Shown here in pieces: positions 16,266-26,926 of a stretch of DNA of 64,000 nucleotides (its first letter is position 1; every line of letters begins with the position of its first letter). This DNA is from Bacillota bacterium. Lineage in GTDB: Bacteria; Actinomycetota; Aquicultoria; Aquicultorales; Aquicultoraceae. The translations under genes and the position numbers were made by a program. Below the pieces are notes generated by a model that was not told the origin of the DNA, did not search any database, and saw nothing but the letters and a program-made list of their open reading frames with translations. The stretch spans positions 35,442 through 99,441 of the forward strand of contig JAIMBH010000004.1 of assembly GCA_023511485.1 (NCBI GenBank), in the 5' to 3' direction.

Positions 16266-17003
16266 TTAGTCAGACATGCTTGCTTTTTCAATTTCCGACA
16301 CAATTTTAGCAGCTGCAGCTGCCGGATCGTCTGCCTTAACTATAGGTCTACCAACAACTAAGTAATTCGACCCGGCTCTTATTGCATCATACGCACTCAT
16401 GATGCGCTTCTGGTCATTGGTTGCGTCTGTTGATGAGCGTATCCCGGGTGTGACGACCACAAACTCTTTACCTACAGCCTTTCTTATAGTTGCGACCTCT
16501 TGCGGTGACGCCACGACCCCATCCATGCCGCTCTTTCTGGCCAACACGGCAAGATTTGCAACTTGCTCCTCGATCGGGTATTTGATACCTATTTCCCCAG
16601 CTCCAACCTGATTTAAACTGGTCAAAACAGTTACGCCTAATAAAATAGGAGGTAGCGTGTTATTCCGATCAGATTCCCGCTTCACCGCTAAAGCCGCTTC
16701 CTTCATCATCTCTGATCCTCCCATTGTGTGAACGGTGAGCATGTCTACACCGGCGCGAACGATTTCACGACACGCACCTGCGACTTGATACGGTATGTCA
16801 TGAAGCTTAAGGTCTAGAAAAACTTTTGCCCCGTAGTCCTTCAGTAACCTGATTATATCCCAACCTTCGGCGAGGAATAACTGCAGACCTACTTTATAAA
16901 AGACAGCCTTGTCTCCAATTGCCGAGCAAATTGAAGATACCTCTTCTTTGCTTTTAACGTCCAGCGCAATAATCAGGCGCTCTTTTGATTTAAGTGACAG
17001 CAA
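16266..17003 (-). CDS. pyrF: Orotidine 5'-phosphate decarboxylase
   Basis: Final step to UMP. The 245-residue TIM barrel shows LIIALDV, the catalytic DxKxxD in FLDLKLHDIP, HTMGG, GVVASPQE and TPGIR. It is the last gene of the pyr operon. Confidence 0.97.
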   Translation of the reverse strand: MLSLKSKERLIIALDVKSKEEVSSICSAIGDKAVFYKVGLQLFLAEGWDIIRLLKDYGAKVFLDLKLHDIPYQVAGACREIVRAGVDMLTVHTMGGSEMMKEAALAVKRESDRNNTLPPILLGVTVLTSLNQVGAGEIGIKYPIEEQVANLAVLARKSGMDGVVASPQEVATIRKAVGKEFVVVTPGIRSSTDATNDQKRIMSAYDAIRAGSNYLVVGRPIVKADDPAAAAAKIVSEIEKASMSD

Positions 17004-17100
17004 TTAACTCCTCTTGAACCATTGATCTAACCTCAATAGCTTAGCGTTTTAGTTAAGTAACATCAAGTAAAATGCGGTTTGGCTGCGGGCAATGCTTTTC

Positions 17101-18015
17101 CTATACCTGAACTTTTCCTATTATTTGACGGATATCCGTATAACCACGCTCATCTAAGAACTTTTCAATCCCCTCAATGATCTCGATCATCACCCTGGGG
17201 TTTATAAAATTGGCGGTCCCAACAGCAACTGCGGTTGCACCGGCTAAAAAGAACTCTATTGCATCCTCAGCGGTCATGATCCCACCTATACCAATGATAG
17301 GCACATTTACTGACTGGGCAACTTCCCAAACCATCCTGACGGCCACCGGCTTTATGGCAGGTCCGCTTAATCCTCCTGTAATATTAGCAAGCATCGGTTT
17401 AAAGGTGTTTAAATCAATCGACATGCCCACTAAAGTATTTATTAATGATACCGCATCGGCCCCTGCGCTCACAACCGCCCTTGCTATTTTCGATATGTTG
17501 TAAACATTTGGCGTCAACTTCACAATCAAAGGATAGTCAGTATTATATCTAGCTGCAGCGGTAACCTGCTCTGCAAGCCTTGCAGATGCACCAAAAGCTA
17601 TCCCGCCAGCTTTAATATTTGGACAGGAGATATTAAGCTCTATCGCGTTTATACCCGGAACCCCTCGCAAGTCACGGCATATTTGAGCATACTCCTCGAG
17701 CGTATTTCCCGCAATGTTTACAATAATCGGTATCTTGAACTTCCGCATGAAGGGAAGGTCATGTTCAAGAAAATGATCAAGTCCTTCATTTTGAAGCCCA
17801 ATTGAATTTAGCATGCCAGAAGTCACTTCGCATACACGGGGAGGCATGTTGCCATGTCTAGGCTTTAGCGTAACTGTCTTTGCAACAATCGCACCCAAAC
17901 GTGAAATATCAAAAAACTCGCTAAATTCCCGTCCGGAACCAAATGTACCGGAAGCTGGCATAACCGGGTTTTTTAACTTAATTCCTGCAAGTGTAACGCT
18001 CAAGTTTACGCTCAT
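17101..18015 (-). CDS. pyrD: Dihydroorotate dehydrogenase B, catalytic subunit
   Basis: Class 1B enzyme oxidising dihydroorotate to orotate, using NAD through PyrK. The 304-residue protein shows PVMPASGTFG, the catalytic cysteine in ELNISCPN, and the FMN-binding IGIGGIMTAEDA. Cys (not Ser) as catalytic base and the linked pyrK confirm the cytosolic 1B type. Confidence 0.96.
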   Translation of the reverse strand: MSVNLSVTLAGIKLKNPVMPASGTFGSGREFSEFFDISRLGAIVAKTVTLKPRHGNMPPRVCEVTSGMLNSIGLQNEGLDHFLEHDLPFMRKFKIPIIVNIAGNTLEEYAQICRDLRGVPGINAIELNISCPNIKAGGIAFGASARLAEQVTAAARYNTDYPLIVKLTPNVYNISKIARAVVSAGADAVSLINTLVGMSIDLNTFKPMLANITGGLSGPAIKPVAVRMVWEVAQSVNVPIIGIGGIMTAEDAIEFFLAGATAVAVGTANFINPRVMIEIIEGIEKFLDERGYTDIRQIIGKVQV

Positions 18016-18071
18016 ATTTTACTCCAATAACCCATTTTACCTGGGCCAATGTTTTTACCCTGATTCTAAGG

Positions 18072-18227
18072 TTACTCATCCTCATCCTGGACAAGTCTTC
18101 TTAGCATCTGCTTACTCTTGGTTCTGCTGTAACCATTGCTATCGTGTACCCTCGTCCGGGGATTGATCTCCCAGGTTTTACGTTCCTTCTTTGGCTTAAT
18201 CCGAATTCGCAATTTCTTCCGTTTCAT
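18072..18227 (-). CDS. Small basic protein of unknown function between pyrK and pyrD
   Basis: I do not recognise this 51-residue protein. It starts at ATG 18227, overlaps the last 32 bp of pyrK in another frame, and ends 57 bp before pyrD. The N-terminal half is very basic (MKRKKLRIRIKPKKERK), followed by TWEINPRTRVHDSNGYSR, and an acidic end (QDEDE). The composition suggests RNA or ribosome binding. The ribosome binding site is weak (TTGAG), so translation may be coupled to pyrK. The open frame extends upstream inside pyrK, but that part is a pyrK shadow. Confidence 0.6.
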   Translation of the reverse strand: MKRKKLRIRIKPKKERKTWEINPRTRVHDSNGYSRTKSKQMLRRLVQDEDE

Positions 18228-19038
18228 AACCGTATTGCTCAAGAGAAACAGGCTCGATGTTGCTTTTGCCCCAATATATATCGCGCGCATCAAACACAGG
18301 ACCATCTTTACAGGCCAACTTATAGCCAGTTTTCGTAATACATGTGCATCCAAGGCATACACCTATGCCGCAGGCCATCTTGGTTTCGATCGAGACCTGG
18401 CAATCAACACCAAATTCGTCTGCTGTCTCTGACACCTTCTGCAACATTCTCTCAGGCCCGCACGCATAAATAATTTGCGGTCGCAATTGGTGAATAGTAC
18501 GATTCAAAAGGGATACCACCGTGCCATCATGTCCAAAGCTCCCATCTTCTGTGGCTGCATATGTCTTCTTTGCCAGCCGTTTAAAATCTATATAACGCAG
18601 CAACCCCGCTTTATTCTGTGCACCAAGCATAGCATGGAATAAAATGTGTTTTTCTGTAAGCTCCTCAGCAAGGAAAAGAAGTGGGGCTACGCCAAGACCG
18701 CCCGCAAGAAGCAGCGCCGATTTAATACCTTCTGAATACTTAAAGCTACTGCCAAGTGGTCCGATTACATCCAGACTATCATGTATCTTAACCTTGGAAA
18801 GAGCCTCTGTACCCCTTCCCTTAACCTGAAAAAGTATTTCGAAAGCGCGCCCCGGAACGACGCGGTGAATACTAAAGGGTCTTCTAAGTATAAAACTATC
18901 GTTTGGTTCACCGCAAAGAACATGGACAAATTGGCCCGGTTTTGCTTGCTTTGATATCTCGGGTGAGATCAACGTAATATTGAAGACACCGGGTATAATT
19001 TCTTCTTTTGCTATGACGTCTGCCTTAACCTGAAACAT
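18196..19038 (-). CDS. pyrK: Dihydroorotate dehydrogenase B, electron transfer subunit
   Basis: FAD and [2Fe-2S] protein passing electrons from PyrD to NAD. Domains in order: FAD-binding beta barrel (PGQFVHVL, RRPFSIH), NAD-binding part (LLAGGLGVAPLLFLAEEL, YACGPERML), and a C-terminal cluster with CGIGVCLGCTC and a later Cys. The frame opens 26 codons earlier, but the ATG at 19038 is preceded by AAGGAAG and begins MFQVKADVIA, matching the family. The stop lies inside the small basic ORF. Confidence 0.95.
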   Translation of the reverse strand: MFQVKADVIAKEEIIPGVFNITLISPEISKQAKPGQFVHVLCGEPNDSFILRRPFSIHRVVPGRAFEILFQVKGRGTEALSKVKIHDSLDVIGPLGSSFKYSEGIKSALLLAGGLGVAPLLFLAEELTEKHILFHAMLGAQNKAGLLRYIDFKRLAKKTYAATEDGSFGHDGTVVSLLNRTIHQLRPQIIYACGPERMLQKVSETADEFGVDCQVSIETKMACGIGVCLGCTCITKTGYKLACKDGPVFDARDIYWGKSNIEPVSLEQYGYETEEIANSD

Positions 19039-19205
19039 AATCTTCCTTTTAGAGTCTAGAGGCTTGAGGATTCTGTGTCCTGAGATATGGACCAGGCAAA
19101 GCCCCCTTAACTTCAATCACGTTTATTATAAATCTTGGTTGTACTTAGTTATAAATCTTGGTTGTACTTAGCAACTCTGAGTTTTATAAATATTTCAAGA
19201 TACGG

Positions 19206-22200
19206 TTATTCCATGCTCATACTGATCTCTGAATCCAAAATATTTTCCTTTGGCTCCTGGTCCCTGGGCCCAGGACCCTTGGCATGATAGTCTTGTATTG
19301 CTTTGACATCTAGTTCCCCGCCTATCAAAGCTTCTATTCCCTGGACAACAGCAGTTGCAGCCGCTAAGGTCGTGACGCAGGGGACGCCGTATACAGATGC
19401 AGTCGTCCTAATCTCATATCCGTCAATCCTAGTGCCTCTGCCCCAGGGTGTGTTGATTACCAGGTCGATATCCCGGTTCTTAATAAGATCAATAACGTTT
19501 GGCCTGCCCTCCTGGACTTTCTTAAGCGCGATTGCATCGACGCCGTTTCTGCTTAGCATTGTCGCCGTGCCTTTTGTTGCGTATATTTTAAACCCAAGTT
19601 CATGAAGCCTCTTGGCCGGGAAAATAATCGCCCTCTTGTCGCTATTTCGAACACTGATAAACACGTTACCTTTCTTTGGAAGCTTAAGGCCTGCGCTTAT
19701 TTGGGACTTGGCAAATGCCTTACCAAAAGCCGTATCGATGCCCATAACCTCACCGGTAGATTTCATCTCTGGACCAAGCACCGTATCAACCTCAGGAAAC
19801 CGACCAAACGGCAGAACGGCCTCTTTTATTGACACGTGTTCAACAGGCGGAATTTCAAGGACGCCGATCTCTTTTAGGGTTTTACCCGCCATTACTTTGG
19901 CCGCAATTTTGGCAAGCGGTACGCCTACCGACTTACTGACAAACGGCACCGTCCTTGATGCGCGCGGATTTACCTCTAAGACGTATACGGTCTGCCCTTG
20001 AACCGCATACTGTATATTAAGAAGCCCGCGCACGTTTAGTTCTTTCGCCAGCTGGATCGTGTATTCCTTTATTTGGTTGATAATATCATCATTCAGAGTG
20101 TAGGGAGGTATTACGCAGGCGGAATCACCCGAGTGCACGCCCGCCTCCTCAATATGCTCCATAATGCCGCCGATCAAAACATCCTCGCCATCACATATCG
20201 CGTCTACATCGACCTCAATAGCTCCCTCAAGAAACTTGTCGATCAAGATTGGGTGGTCGGGTGATGCTTTTACCGCTTGTATTATATACGACTCAAGCCT
20301 CTCCTCAGAGTAAACTATCTCCATTGCCCGTCCGCCAAGGACATAAGACGGCCTTACAAGAACAGGAAAGCCGATCCTTCGGGCAACTTCAAGTGCTTCC
20401 TCATATGAAGTGGCCGTGCCGTTTGGCGGCTGATTTATGTTGAGTTTTCTGAGTAAGACCTCAAATCTCTTTCTATCCTCAGCAAGGTCAATGCTATCAG
20501 GAGATGTTCCGATGATAGGAACACCAGCCTTGCCAAGAGCCGTTGCAAGTTTCAGGGGAGTCTGACCTCCAAATTGGACGATCACGCCCTTTGGGTTCTC
20601 TCGCTCGACAATATTCATAACATCTTCAAAGGTGAGTGGTTCAAAGTAGAGCCGGTCGGATGTATCATAGTCGGTTGAGACGGTCTCCGGATTGCAATTG
20701 ACCATAATCGTCTCAAAGCCCTCTTCTTTTAGCGCAAACGAGGCGTGGACACAGCAGTAGTCAAACTCAATCCCCTGCCCAATCCGGTTTGGGCCACTGC
20801 CAAGTATTATGATCTTTGGTTTATCGGATTCCTTTACCTCACATTCTAATTCATAAGTCGAGTAATAATAGGGAGTGTAGGCTTCAAACTCAGCACCGCA
20901 GGTATCAACCGTTTTAAAGGTTGCAACAATTCCAGCATCTTTTCGCTTGTTGCGAACCTCAAGCTCGGTCGAGCCAGTAAGATAGGCTATCTGACGATCA
21001 GAAAAACCATTTCTTTTCGCTTCACGCAGAATCTCGTTAGGCATCTCAGTTAATTTGAACTGAGCTATTTCCTTTTCCACCTCGATGATCTGGCGAATTT
21101 GATCGATAAACCAGGGGTCAATTTTGGAAAGTTCGTGTATTTTTTCAACACTCATTCCATGCTGAAGTGCAAACTTCATATAAAAAATCCTGTCCTGATT
21201 TGGAATAGCCAATTTATTATTCACTTCGTCGGGGTTTATATCGTCTTTCCCGTCGGCCCCCAACCCGTAACGATCCTGCTCAAGTGAGCGTATTGCTTTC
21301 TGGAGAGACTCTTTAAAAGTGCGTCCTATCGCCATGACCTCACCGACGGATTTCATCTTCGTTGTAAGCGTCTGGTCGGTCTCAGGGAATTTTTCAAATG
21401 CCCAGCGTGGAAACTTCGTAACCACATAGTCGATAGTCGGCTCAAAAGATGCCGGGGTCTCTTTGGTGATATCGTTTGCAATTTCATCCAGAGTGTATCC
21501 TACAGCAAGCTTTGCCGCCATTTTGGCGATAGGAAAGCCGGTAGCCTTTGAAGCCAGGGCCGAGCTTCGGCTTACTCTCGGGTTCATCTCGATTACTACT
21601 ATGCGCCCGTCCTCCGGGTTTATAGCAAACTGGATATTAGACCCACCGGTCTCAACACCTATCTCGCGCATAATATCTATTGAGGCATCCCGAAGCTTTT
21701 GATACTCAACATCGGTTAGGGTCTGCGCTGGGGCAACTGTAATAGAATCGCCCGTATGAATTCCCATCGGATCAAAGTTTTCTATCGAGCAGATAATTAC
21801 TACGTTGTCATTGAGATCGCGCATTACCTCTAGCTCATATTCTTTCCAGCCTATAACGGACTCCTCGATCAACACCTCAGAGACAGGGCTCAACATAAGC
21901 CCGTTTGAAACGATGCTTATGTATTCTTCTTGATTAAAAGCTATGCCGCCGCCAGTTCCACCTAGAGTAAAACTGGGCCGAATAACAAGAGGAAAGCCAA
22001 TCTCATCGGCTAGGGTCAATGCATCGTTTAGGTTATAAGCAAAACCGCTTTTTGGAACTTCAAGACCTATTTTTTCCATAGCGGCTTTAAACTCGCTTCT
22101 GTCTTCAGCCTTCCTGATGGCGCGAAGTTTGGCACCAATGAGCTCGACTCCATATTTATCGAGCACCCCGCTTTCGGCCAGTGTCACTGCGGTGTTCAGG

Positions 22201-22484
22201 CCTGTCTGCCCCCCAAGAGTCGGCAGAAGCGCCTGAGGCCTTTCTTTTTTAATGATCTTCTCAACCACCTCAGGGGTTATTGGCTCGATGTAGGTGCGAT
22301 CGGCAAACTCCGGATCGGTCATGATTGTTGCCGGGTTACTGTTTACCAGGACAACCACATAGCCATCGTCTTTAAGCACCTTGCACGCCTGCGTACCGGA
22401 GTAGTCAAACTCACAGGCCTGGCCGATAATTATAGGCCCTGAGCCGATTATCAAGATTTTTTGAATATCACTTCTTCTTGGCAT
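19206..22484 (-). CDS. carB: Carbamoyl-phosphate synthase large subunit
   Basis: Makes carbamoyl phosphate from glutamine-derived ammonia, bicarbonate and ATP. The 1092 residues contain two homologous ATP-grasp halves ([19 protein letters not shown] near residue 12; [19 protein letters not shown] near 560) and an allosteric MGS-like domain at the end. The last ~25 residues ([14 protein letters not shown] onward) exceed the family and are partly encoded by a CCCTGGGCC-type repeat. It partners CarA encoded upstream. Confidence 0.97.
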   Translation of the reverse strand: MPRRSDIQKILIIGSGPIIIGQACEFDYSGTQACKVLKDDGYVVVLVNSNPATIMTDPEFADRTYIEPITPEVVEKIIKKERPQALLPTLGGQTGLNTAVTLAESGVLDKYGVELIGAKLRAIRKAEDRSEFKAAMEKIGLEVPKSGFAYNLNDALTLADEIGFPLVIRPSFTLGGTGGGIAFNQEEYISIVSNGLMLSPVSEVLIEESVIGWKEYELEVMRDLNDNVVIICSIENFDPMGIHTGDSITVAPAQTLTDVEYQKLRDASIDIMREIGVETGGSNIQFAINPEDGRIVVIEMNPRVSRSSALASKATGFPIAKMAAKLAVGYTLDEIANDITKETPASFEPTIDYVVTKFPRWAFEKFPETDQTLTTKMKSVGEVMAIGRTFKESLQKAIRSLEQDRYGLGADGKDDINPDEVNNKLAIPNQDRIFYMKFALQHGMSVEKIHELSKIDPWFIDQIRQIIEVEKEIAQFKLTEMPNEILREAKRNGFSDRQIAYLTGSTELEVRNKRKDAGIVATFKTVDTCGAEFEAYTPYYYSTYELECEVKESDKPKIIILGSGPNRIGQGIEFDYCCVHASFALKEEGFETIMVNCNPETVSTDYDTSDRLYFEPLTFEDVMNIVERENPKGVIVQFGGQTPLKLATALGKAGVPIIGTSPDSIDLAEDRKRFEVLLRKLNINQPPNGTATSYEEALEVARRIGFPVLVRPSYVLGGRAMEIVYSEERLESYIIQAVKASPDHPILIDKFLEGAIEVDVDAICDGEDVLIGGIMEHIEEAGVHSGDSACVIPPYTLNDDIINQIKEYTIQLAKELNVRGLLNIQYAVQGQTVYVLEVNPRASRTVPFVSKSVGVPLAKIAAKVMAGKTLKEIGVLEIPPVEHVSIKEAVLPFGRFPEVDTVLGPEMKSTGEVMGIDTAFGKAFAKSQISAGLKLPKKGNVFISVRNSDKRAIIFPAKRLHELGFKIYATKGTATMLSRNGVDAIALKKVQEGRPNVIDLIKNRDIDLVINTPWGRGTRIDGYEIRTTASVYGVPCVTTLAAATAVVQGIEALIGGELDVKAIQDYHAKGPGPRDQEPKENILDSEISMSME
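19253..19284. repeat. CCTGGTCCCTGGGCCC-type dispersed repeat inside the carB 3' end
   Basis: The plus-strand run GGCTCCTGGTCCCTGGGCCC continues into AGGACCCTTGGC. It belongs to the same family as the element at the fmt 3' end and is translated as [10 protein letters not shown] in CarB. Confidence 0.7.
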
Positions 22485-22564
22485 ATCTCGTCGCTCGTTC
22501 CTCGCTCCTCATAGAGTTCGGGTCCGGTGTCCGGAAACCAGGTAGGTAAGAATTTAATTTATAT

Positions 22565-22594
22565 TATTCAATAAATCCTGGTCCCTGGCCGCTG
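22565..22594. repeat. CCTGGTCCCTGG-type dispersed repeat between carA and carB
   Basis: ATCCTGGTCCCTGGCCGCTG followed by GCCCCTGC. A second degenerate fragment (GGGTCCGGTGTCCGGAAACC) is at 22511-22530. Both lie in the 122-bp carA-carB spacer, which is unusually long for these two genes. Confidence 0.6.
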
Positions 22595-22606
22595 GCCCCT
22601 GCTTCC

Positions 22607-23770
22607 TTACCCTTCCATCATTTCAACAAACTGGTCAAACAAATATCTTGCGTCGTGCGGACCAGGCGCCGCCTCTGGGTGATACTGAACTGAAAAAGCT
22701 GGTACCTCCAAGCAGCGCAGCCCTTCAACTGTGCCATCGTTTAAGTTTATATGTGTTAATTCGATCTTGCCAAAGTCGCTCTTTCCGCTCCAGCCACCCA
22801 ATGGGATGGTTTGACCTACTCGCCAAGGCCGCTCTGAAACGTCAAAAGATGAGGGGTTGACCGCAAAGCCGTGGTTTTGGCTTGTTATTTCGACTTTCCC
22901 CGTCAGCAAGTTTTTAACCGGCTGGTTCCCACCGCGATGGCCAAACTTCAACTTATAAGTCTCGCCACCGATTGCAAGAGAAAGAAGCTGGTGGCCAAGA
23001 CAAATGCCAAAGATCGGCTTTTTACCCAGTAAATCGCGGGTGGTTTTAATCGCGTAAGTCACCGCTGCTGGGTCACCAGGGCCGTTTGATAAAAAGACGC
23101 CGTCAGGGTTCATTGCCATGACTTCTTCTGCAGAGGTCGTAGCAGGTACTACTTTTATTTCACAGCCGACACTTGCAAGGCAACGCAGGATATTTAGCTT
23201 TACTCCAAAATCAAAGGCAACTACCTTATATCTACTCTTGCCGTTGCTTTTCCACATATAGGGCTCGCCGGTAGTCACGCCTTTTACCAAATCCAGACCG
23301 ACTATAGATGGTATATTGCGAGCCTTCTCGACGACCGCAGCTTCGCTATCGCCGCCGATCGAAATTACACCTCTCATTGCACCCATGCTTCGGATATGCT
23401 TGGTAAGAGCCCTGGTATCGACTCCCTCGATACCAACAATTCCGTGCTCGGCAAGGAAATCCTGCAGTGACCCATCTGAGCGCCAGTTACTGTAAATCGC
23501 TGAGACTTCGCGCACAATAAAGCCTTCAACAAATGGTTTTCTGGATTCAAAATCCTCACTATTTACACCATAGTTTCCAATAAGAGGATAGGTCATGGTA
23601 ACAACCTGGCCAGCATAGGATGGATCGGTTAATATCTCCTGGTAGCCGGTCATACTGGTATTAAAAACAACCTCGCCGCGTGCTTCACCTTCGGCTCCAA
23701 AACCATACCCGTAAAACACTTTTCCATCTTCAAGTGCCAGAATCGCTTTCTTTTTATGCAGTATACCCAT
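22607..23770 (-). CDS. carA: Carbamoyl-phosphate synthase small subunit (with an internal insertion)
   Basis: Glutamine amidotransferase subunit. The N-terminal domain is followed by a class I GATase domain with the nucleophile in [12 protein letters not shown] and the catalytic His-Glu in YHPEAAPGP. Between SSFD and [12 protein letters not shown] there is an extra ~22-26 residue segment (about 310-335, including QTIPLGGW) that B. subtilis and E. coli CarA lack. The reading frame is intact, so it is likely functional. Confidence 0.95.
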   Translation of the reverse strand: MGILHKKKAILALEDGKVFYGYGFGAEGEARGEVVFNTSMTGYQEILTDPSYAGQVVTMTYPLIGNYGVNSEDFESRKPFVEGFIVREVSAIYSNWRSDGSLQDFLAEHGIVGIEGVDTRALTKHIRSMGAMRGVISIGGDSEAAVVEKARNIPSIVGLDLVKGVTTGEPYMWKSNGKSRYKVVAFDFGVKLNILRCLASVGCEIKVVPATTSAEEVMAMNPDGVFLSNGPGDPAAVTYAIKTTRDLLGKKPIFGICLGHQLLSLAIGGETYKLKFGHRGGNQPVKNLLTGKVEITSQNHGFAVNPSSFDVSERPWRVGQTIPLGGWSGKSDFGKIELTHINLNDGTVEGLRCLEVPAFSVQYHPEAAPGPHDARYLFDQFVEMMEG

Positions 23771-23780
23771 TGCTCTCCCT

Positions 23781-23862
23781 CTTAAGCTTCTAGCTCTGAG
23801 CTGCTAGCTCCTAGCAGGAATTACTTTACCCTTTGCCCTGAACCCAGAACCCAGGACCCTAT
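23781..23862. repeat. Two repeat families at the pyrC 3' end
   Basis: 23781-23818 is an AGCTTCTAGCTCTGAGCTGC / TAGCTCCTAGCAGG type element (CTGATAGC-like family); 23829-23862 is a CCCTGAACCCAGAACCCAGG type element. Together they encode the PyrC C-terminus and its stop. Confidence 0.6.
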
Positions 23863-25147
23863 CTCTAATAACTGGATCGCCCGCACTGAATACATCCGTT
23901 ACAACACCTTTTAGCTTCCATCCGCCGTAGGGAGTGTTAACACTTTTTGACTCAAGCTTAGTAGGATCAACCTCAAGTTCAGCGTTAAGGTCAACTATTA
24001 CCAGGTCAGCTATATCGCCTACGCCTATGCTACCCTTTGGAATCCCAAGTATCTTTGCCGGGTTGACACTCATTCTCGCTATAGCTTCGCTTAAACTTAT
24101 TACATCCGCTTCAACAATCTCAGTTAGAATAAGGCCCAGTGTCGTCTCAAGACCTATCATACCAAACGGCGCGTAGTCAAACTCCATCTCCTTCTCATGG
24201 CGGGCGTGCGGTGCATGGTCGCTAGCTATAACATCAATCACACCATCTTTTAAACCTTGACGAAGCGCCTCGAGATCTTCTTTTGTGCGAAGCGGAGGGT
24301 TTACCTTAAGGTTGGTGTCGTAATCTTTCAAATTTTCATCGGTTAAAATGAGGTGATGCGGCGTAACTTCGCATGTCACCCTAACTCCCCGCTCTTTTGC
24401 CCTTCTTACAAGATCAAGACTTCCTGCGGTGCTTAAATGCGCTATGTGAAGCCTACCACCAGTAAGCTCGGCTAAGATAATATCACGAGCGACAATGATT
24501 TCTTCAGCCGCTGCGGGTATGCCTTTTAAGCCAAGGACAGTTGACCAATAGCCTTCGTGGATCTGCCCACCGCAGGCCAGATTAGCCTCTTCGGCATGTG
24601 ATATCACTGGTTTATCCCACATCTTTGTATATTCAAGGGCCCGCCTCATCAGCTGAGCATTCATTACACATTTACCGTCGTCGGAAAAAGCCACAGCACC
24701 AGCTTTTATAAGGTCACCCATCTCGGAGAGACGCTCACCCTCAAGTCCTTGCGTGATCGCACCGATCGGGTAGACATTTCCAAAGCCTACATCTGCCGCC
24801 TGGCGTTTTATATATTCAACAACTGAAGACGAATCGATCACTGGGTCGGTATTTGGCATGCACGCTACGCTTGTGAATCCACCGCGTGCCGCCGCCCTCA
24901 GGCCGCTTTCAACAGTCTCTTCATCGGTTCGTCCTGGGTCACGCAAGTGTACATGCATATCTACCAAGCCAGGAATTACTATTTTGCCGGAGACATCGAT
25001 TTCCTCTGCGCCTGCCGCAGTTCTTTTGCTTGCCAGATCTTTACTGATGGCAACTACGCGACCGTTTTCTATTAAGATATCAAGTTGTGCATCCACATTG
25101 TTTGCAGGGTCGACAACATGGCCGCCTCTTATTAAAAACTTACTCAT
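23804..25147 (-). CDS. pyrC: Dihydroorotase
   Basis: Cyclises carbamoyl aspartate to dihydroorotate. It is the ~45-kDa class I type with metal motif [10 protein letters not shown], then SHAEE, IAHLST and the catalytic ASDHAPH. The ATG at 25147 overlaps the pyrB stop by 8 bp; an in-frame GTG five codons upstream is less likely. The final ~18 residues ([12 protein letters not shown]...) are encoded by dispersed repeats. Confidence 0.96.
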   Translation of the reverse strand: MSKFLIRGGHVVDPANNVDAQLDILIENGRVVAISKDLASKRTAAGAEEIDVSGKIVIPGLVDMHVHLRDPGRTDEETVESGLRAAARGGFTSVACMPNTDPVIDSSSVVEYIKRQAADVGFGNVYPIGAITQGLEGERLSEMGDLIKAGAVAFSDDGKCVMNAQLMRRALEYTKMWDKPVISHAEEANLACGGQIHEGYWSTVLGLKGIPAAAEEIIVARDIILAELTGGRLHIAHLSTAGSLDLVRRAKERGVRVTCEVTPHHLILTDENLKDYDTNLKVNPPLRTKEDLEALRQGLKDGVIDVIASDHAPHARHEKEMEFDYAPFGMIGLETTLGLILTEIVEADVISLSEAIARMSVNPAKILGIPKGSIGVGDIADLVIVDLNAELEVDPTKLESKSVNTPYGGWKLKGVVTDVFSAGDPVIRDRVLGSGFRAKGKVIPARS

Positions 25148-26072
25148 CGCCTCTAGCACCACCTAAGAGCAGGTACAATACTGCCATTCGAACTGCCACT
25201 CCATTTGTCACCTGGGTTGTTATGACCGCCTGCGGCATGTCGGCTATCTCAGGTGCAATTTCAACGCCTCTGTTCATTGGGCCAGGATGCATAAGGATCA
25301 AATCTGGCTTTGTCATCTGCAGGCGTTTCTTGTTTATTCCAAAAAGGGCCGCATACTCGCGGAGCGAGGGAAAAAGCGGCTCCCCTTGTCTCTCAAGCTG
25401 TATCCTCAACAGATATAAGACATCTATCTCGGGAAGCACCGTATCTATATCATAAGAGACCCTAACACCCAGCAACTCGATATCCTTCGGCATAAGCGTT
25501 GGGGGACCGACCACGATAACCTCCGAGCCCATTTTCTTCAAAGCTAAGATGTTTGACCTAGCAACCCGACTGTGCAGGATATCTCCCACTATAGCTACTT
25601 TAAGCCCATTTAGCGTGCCGAACTCTTGTCTAATAGTAAACAGATCAAGGAGTGCCTGAGTCGGGTGCTCATGCGAACCATCCCCAGCATTCACCACACT
25701 GCAATCCATATATTTTGCAAGAAGCGCCGCCGAACCCGACGCAGCGTGCCTTATGACTACTAAGTCGGCCGCCATCGCTTCGATAGTTTGTGCGGTATCT
25801 TTAATGCTCTCACCCTTAACGACTGCACTTGTGCTCTTCGAGATGTTGACTGTATCTGCACTTAACCGCTTGGCAGCAAGCTCAAAAGATGTTCTTGTTC
25901 TCGTGCTTGGTTCAAAGAAAAGGGTAATAACTGTGCGCCCCCGCAAAGTCGGGACTTTCTTGATCGGCCGCTTTGATATTTCTTTGAACGATTCAGCCAC
26001 ATCAAGGATTAGCGCTATCTCTTCGCTCGTCAATTGCTCTATGCTTACTAAATCCTTATGTCTTAATCCCAA
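25140..26072 (-). CDS. pyrB: Aspartate carbamoyltransferase, catalytic chain
   Basis: Transfers the carbamoyl group to aspartate. The 310 residues show the carbamoyl-phosphate loop [13 protein letters not shown], then [14 protein letters not shown] and [10 protein letters not shown]. No regulatory pyrI is present, in line with control by PyrR. It is coupled to pyrC by an 8-bp overlap. Confidence 0.97.
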   Translation of the reverse strand: MGLRHKDLVSIEQLTSEEIALILDVAESFKEISKRPIKKVPTLRGRTVITLFFEPSTRTRTSFELAAKRLSADTVNISKSTSAVVKGESIKDTAQTIEAMAADLVVIRHAASGSAALLAKYMDCSVVNAGDGSHEHPTQALLDLFTIRQEFGTLNGLKVAIVGDILHSRVARSNILALKKMGSEVIVVGPPTLMPKDIELLGVRVSYDIDTVLPEIDVLYLLRIQLERQGEPLFPSLREYAALFGINKKRLQMTKPDLILMHPGPMNRGVEIAPEIADMPQAVITTQVTNGVAVRMAVLYLLLGGARGDE

Positions 26073-26132
26073 TTTAGCAGTATCCCCTTATCAACTGAGA
26101 TGCTGGCCCATTGGATAAACCAAAATGCGTAC

Positions 26133-26723
<591 letters not shown>

Positions 26724-26730
26724 TTAGCAC

Positions 26731-26766
26731 AAAAAAATACCTTCTCTGCAGGCTGCATGAAGGTAG
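26731..26766 (-). terminator. pyr operon attenuator terminator
   Basis: On the minus strand CTACCTTC pairs with GAAGGTA around an inner TGCAG/CTGCA hairpin, followed by TTTTTTT. It lies between the PyrR-binding loop and pyrR and should form when PyrR-UMP stabilises the upstream anti-antiterminator. Confidence 0.85.
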
Positions 26767-26813
26767 GCACGTTAAAGAGTAATCTCGGGTATATTCACTT
26801 ACCATCCCTTACC

Positions 26814-26827
26814 AGCCTCGCAGGACT
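26814..26827 (-). promoter_or_regulatory. PyrR-binding loop (anti-antiterminator)
   Basis: The minus strand reads AGTCCTGCGAGGCT, an exact match to the PyrR-binding consensus ARUCCNGNGAGGYU. It lies about 50 nt before the attenuator terminator. Confidence 0.92.
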
Positions 26828-26846
26828 AGATTTAAAGGTCGCAATA

Positions 26847-26875
26847 ATAGTATCAAAAAGCCGGATTCTATGCAA
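26847..26875 (-). promoter_or_regulatory. Probable pyr operon promoter
   Basis: Minus strand TTGCAT (26870-26875), 17-bp spacer, TACTAT (26847-26852), about 20 bp upstream of the PyrR-binding loop. Confidence 0.6.
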
Positions 26876-26926
26876 CCGGTTTTTGATAAGCAATTAATAT
26901 CTATATAATTATCGGCAAAATCTCGC

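Noticed and set aside
18228..18362. N-terminal extension of the small pyrK-pyrD ORF
   Set aside because: The frame opens further upstream, but that part is an out-of-frame reading of pyrK; only the part from ATG 18227 is a credible gene.
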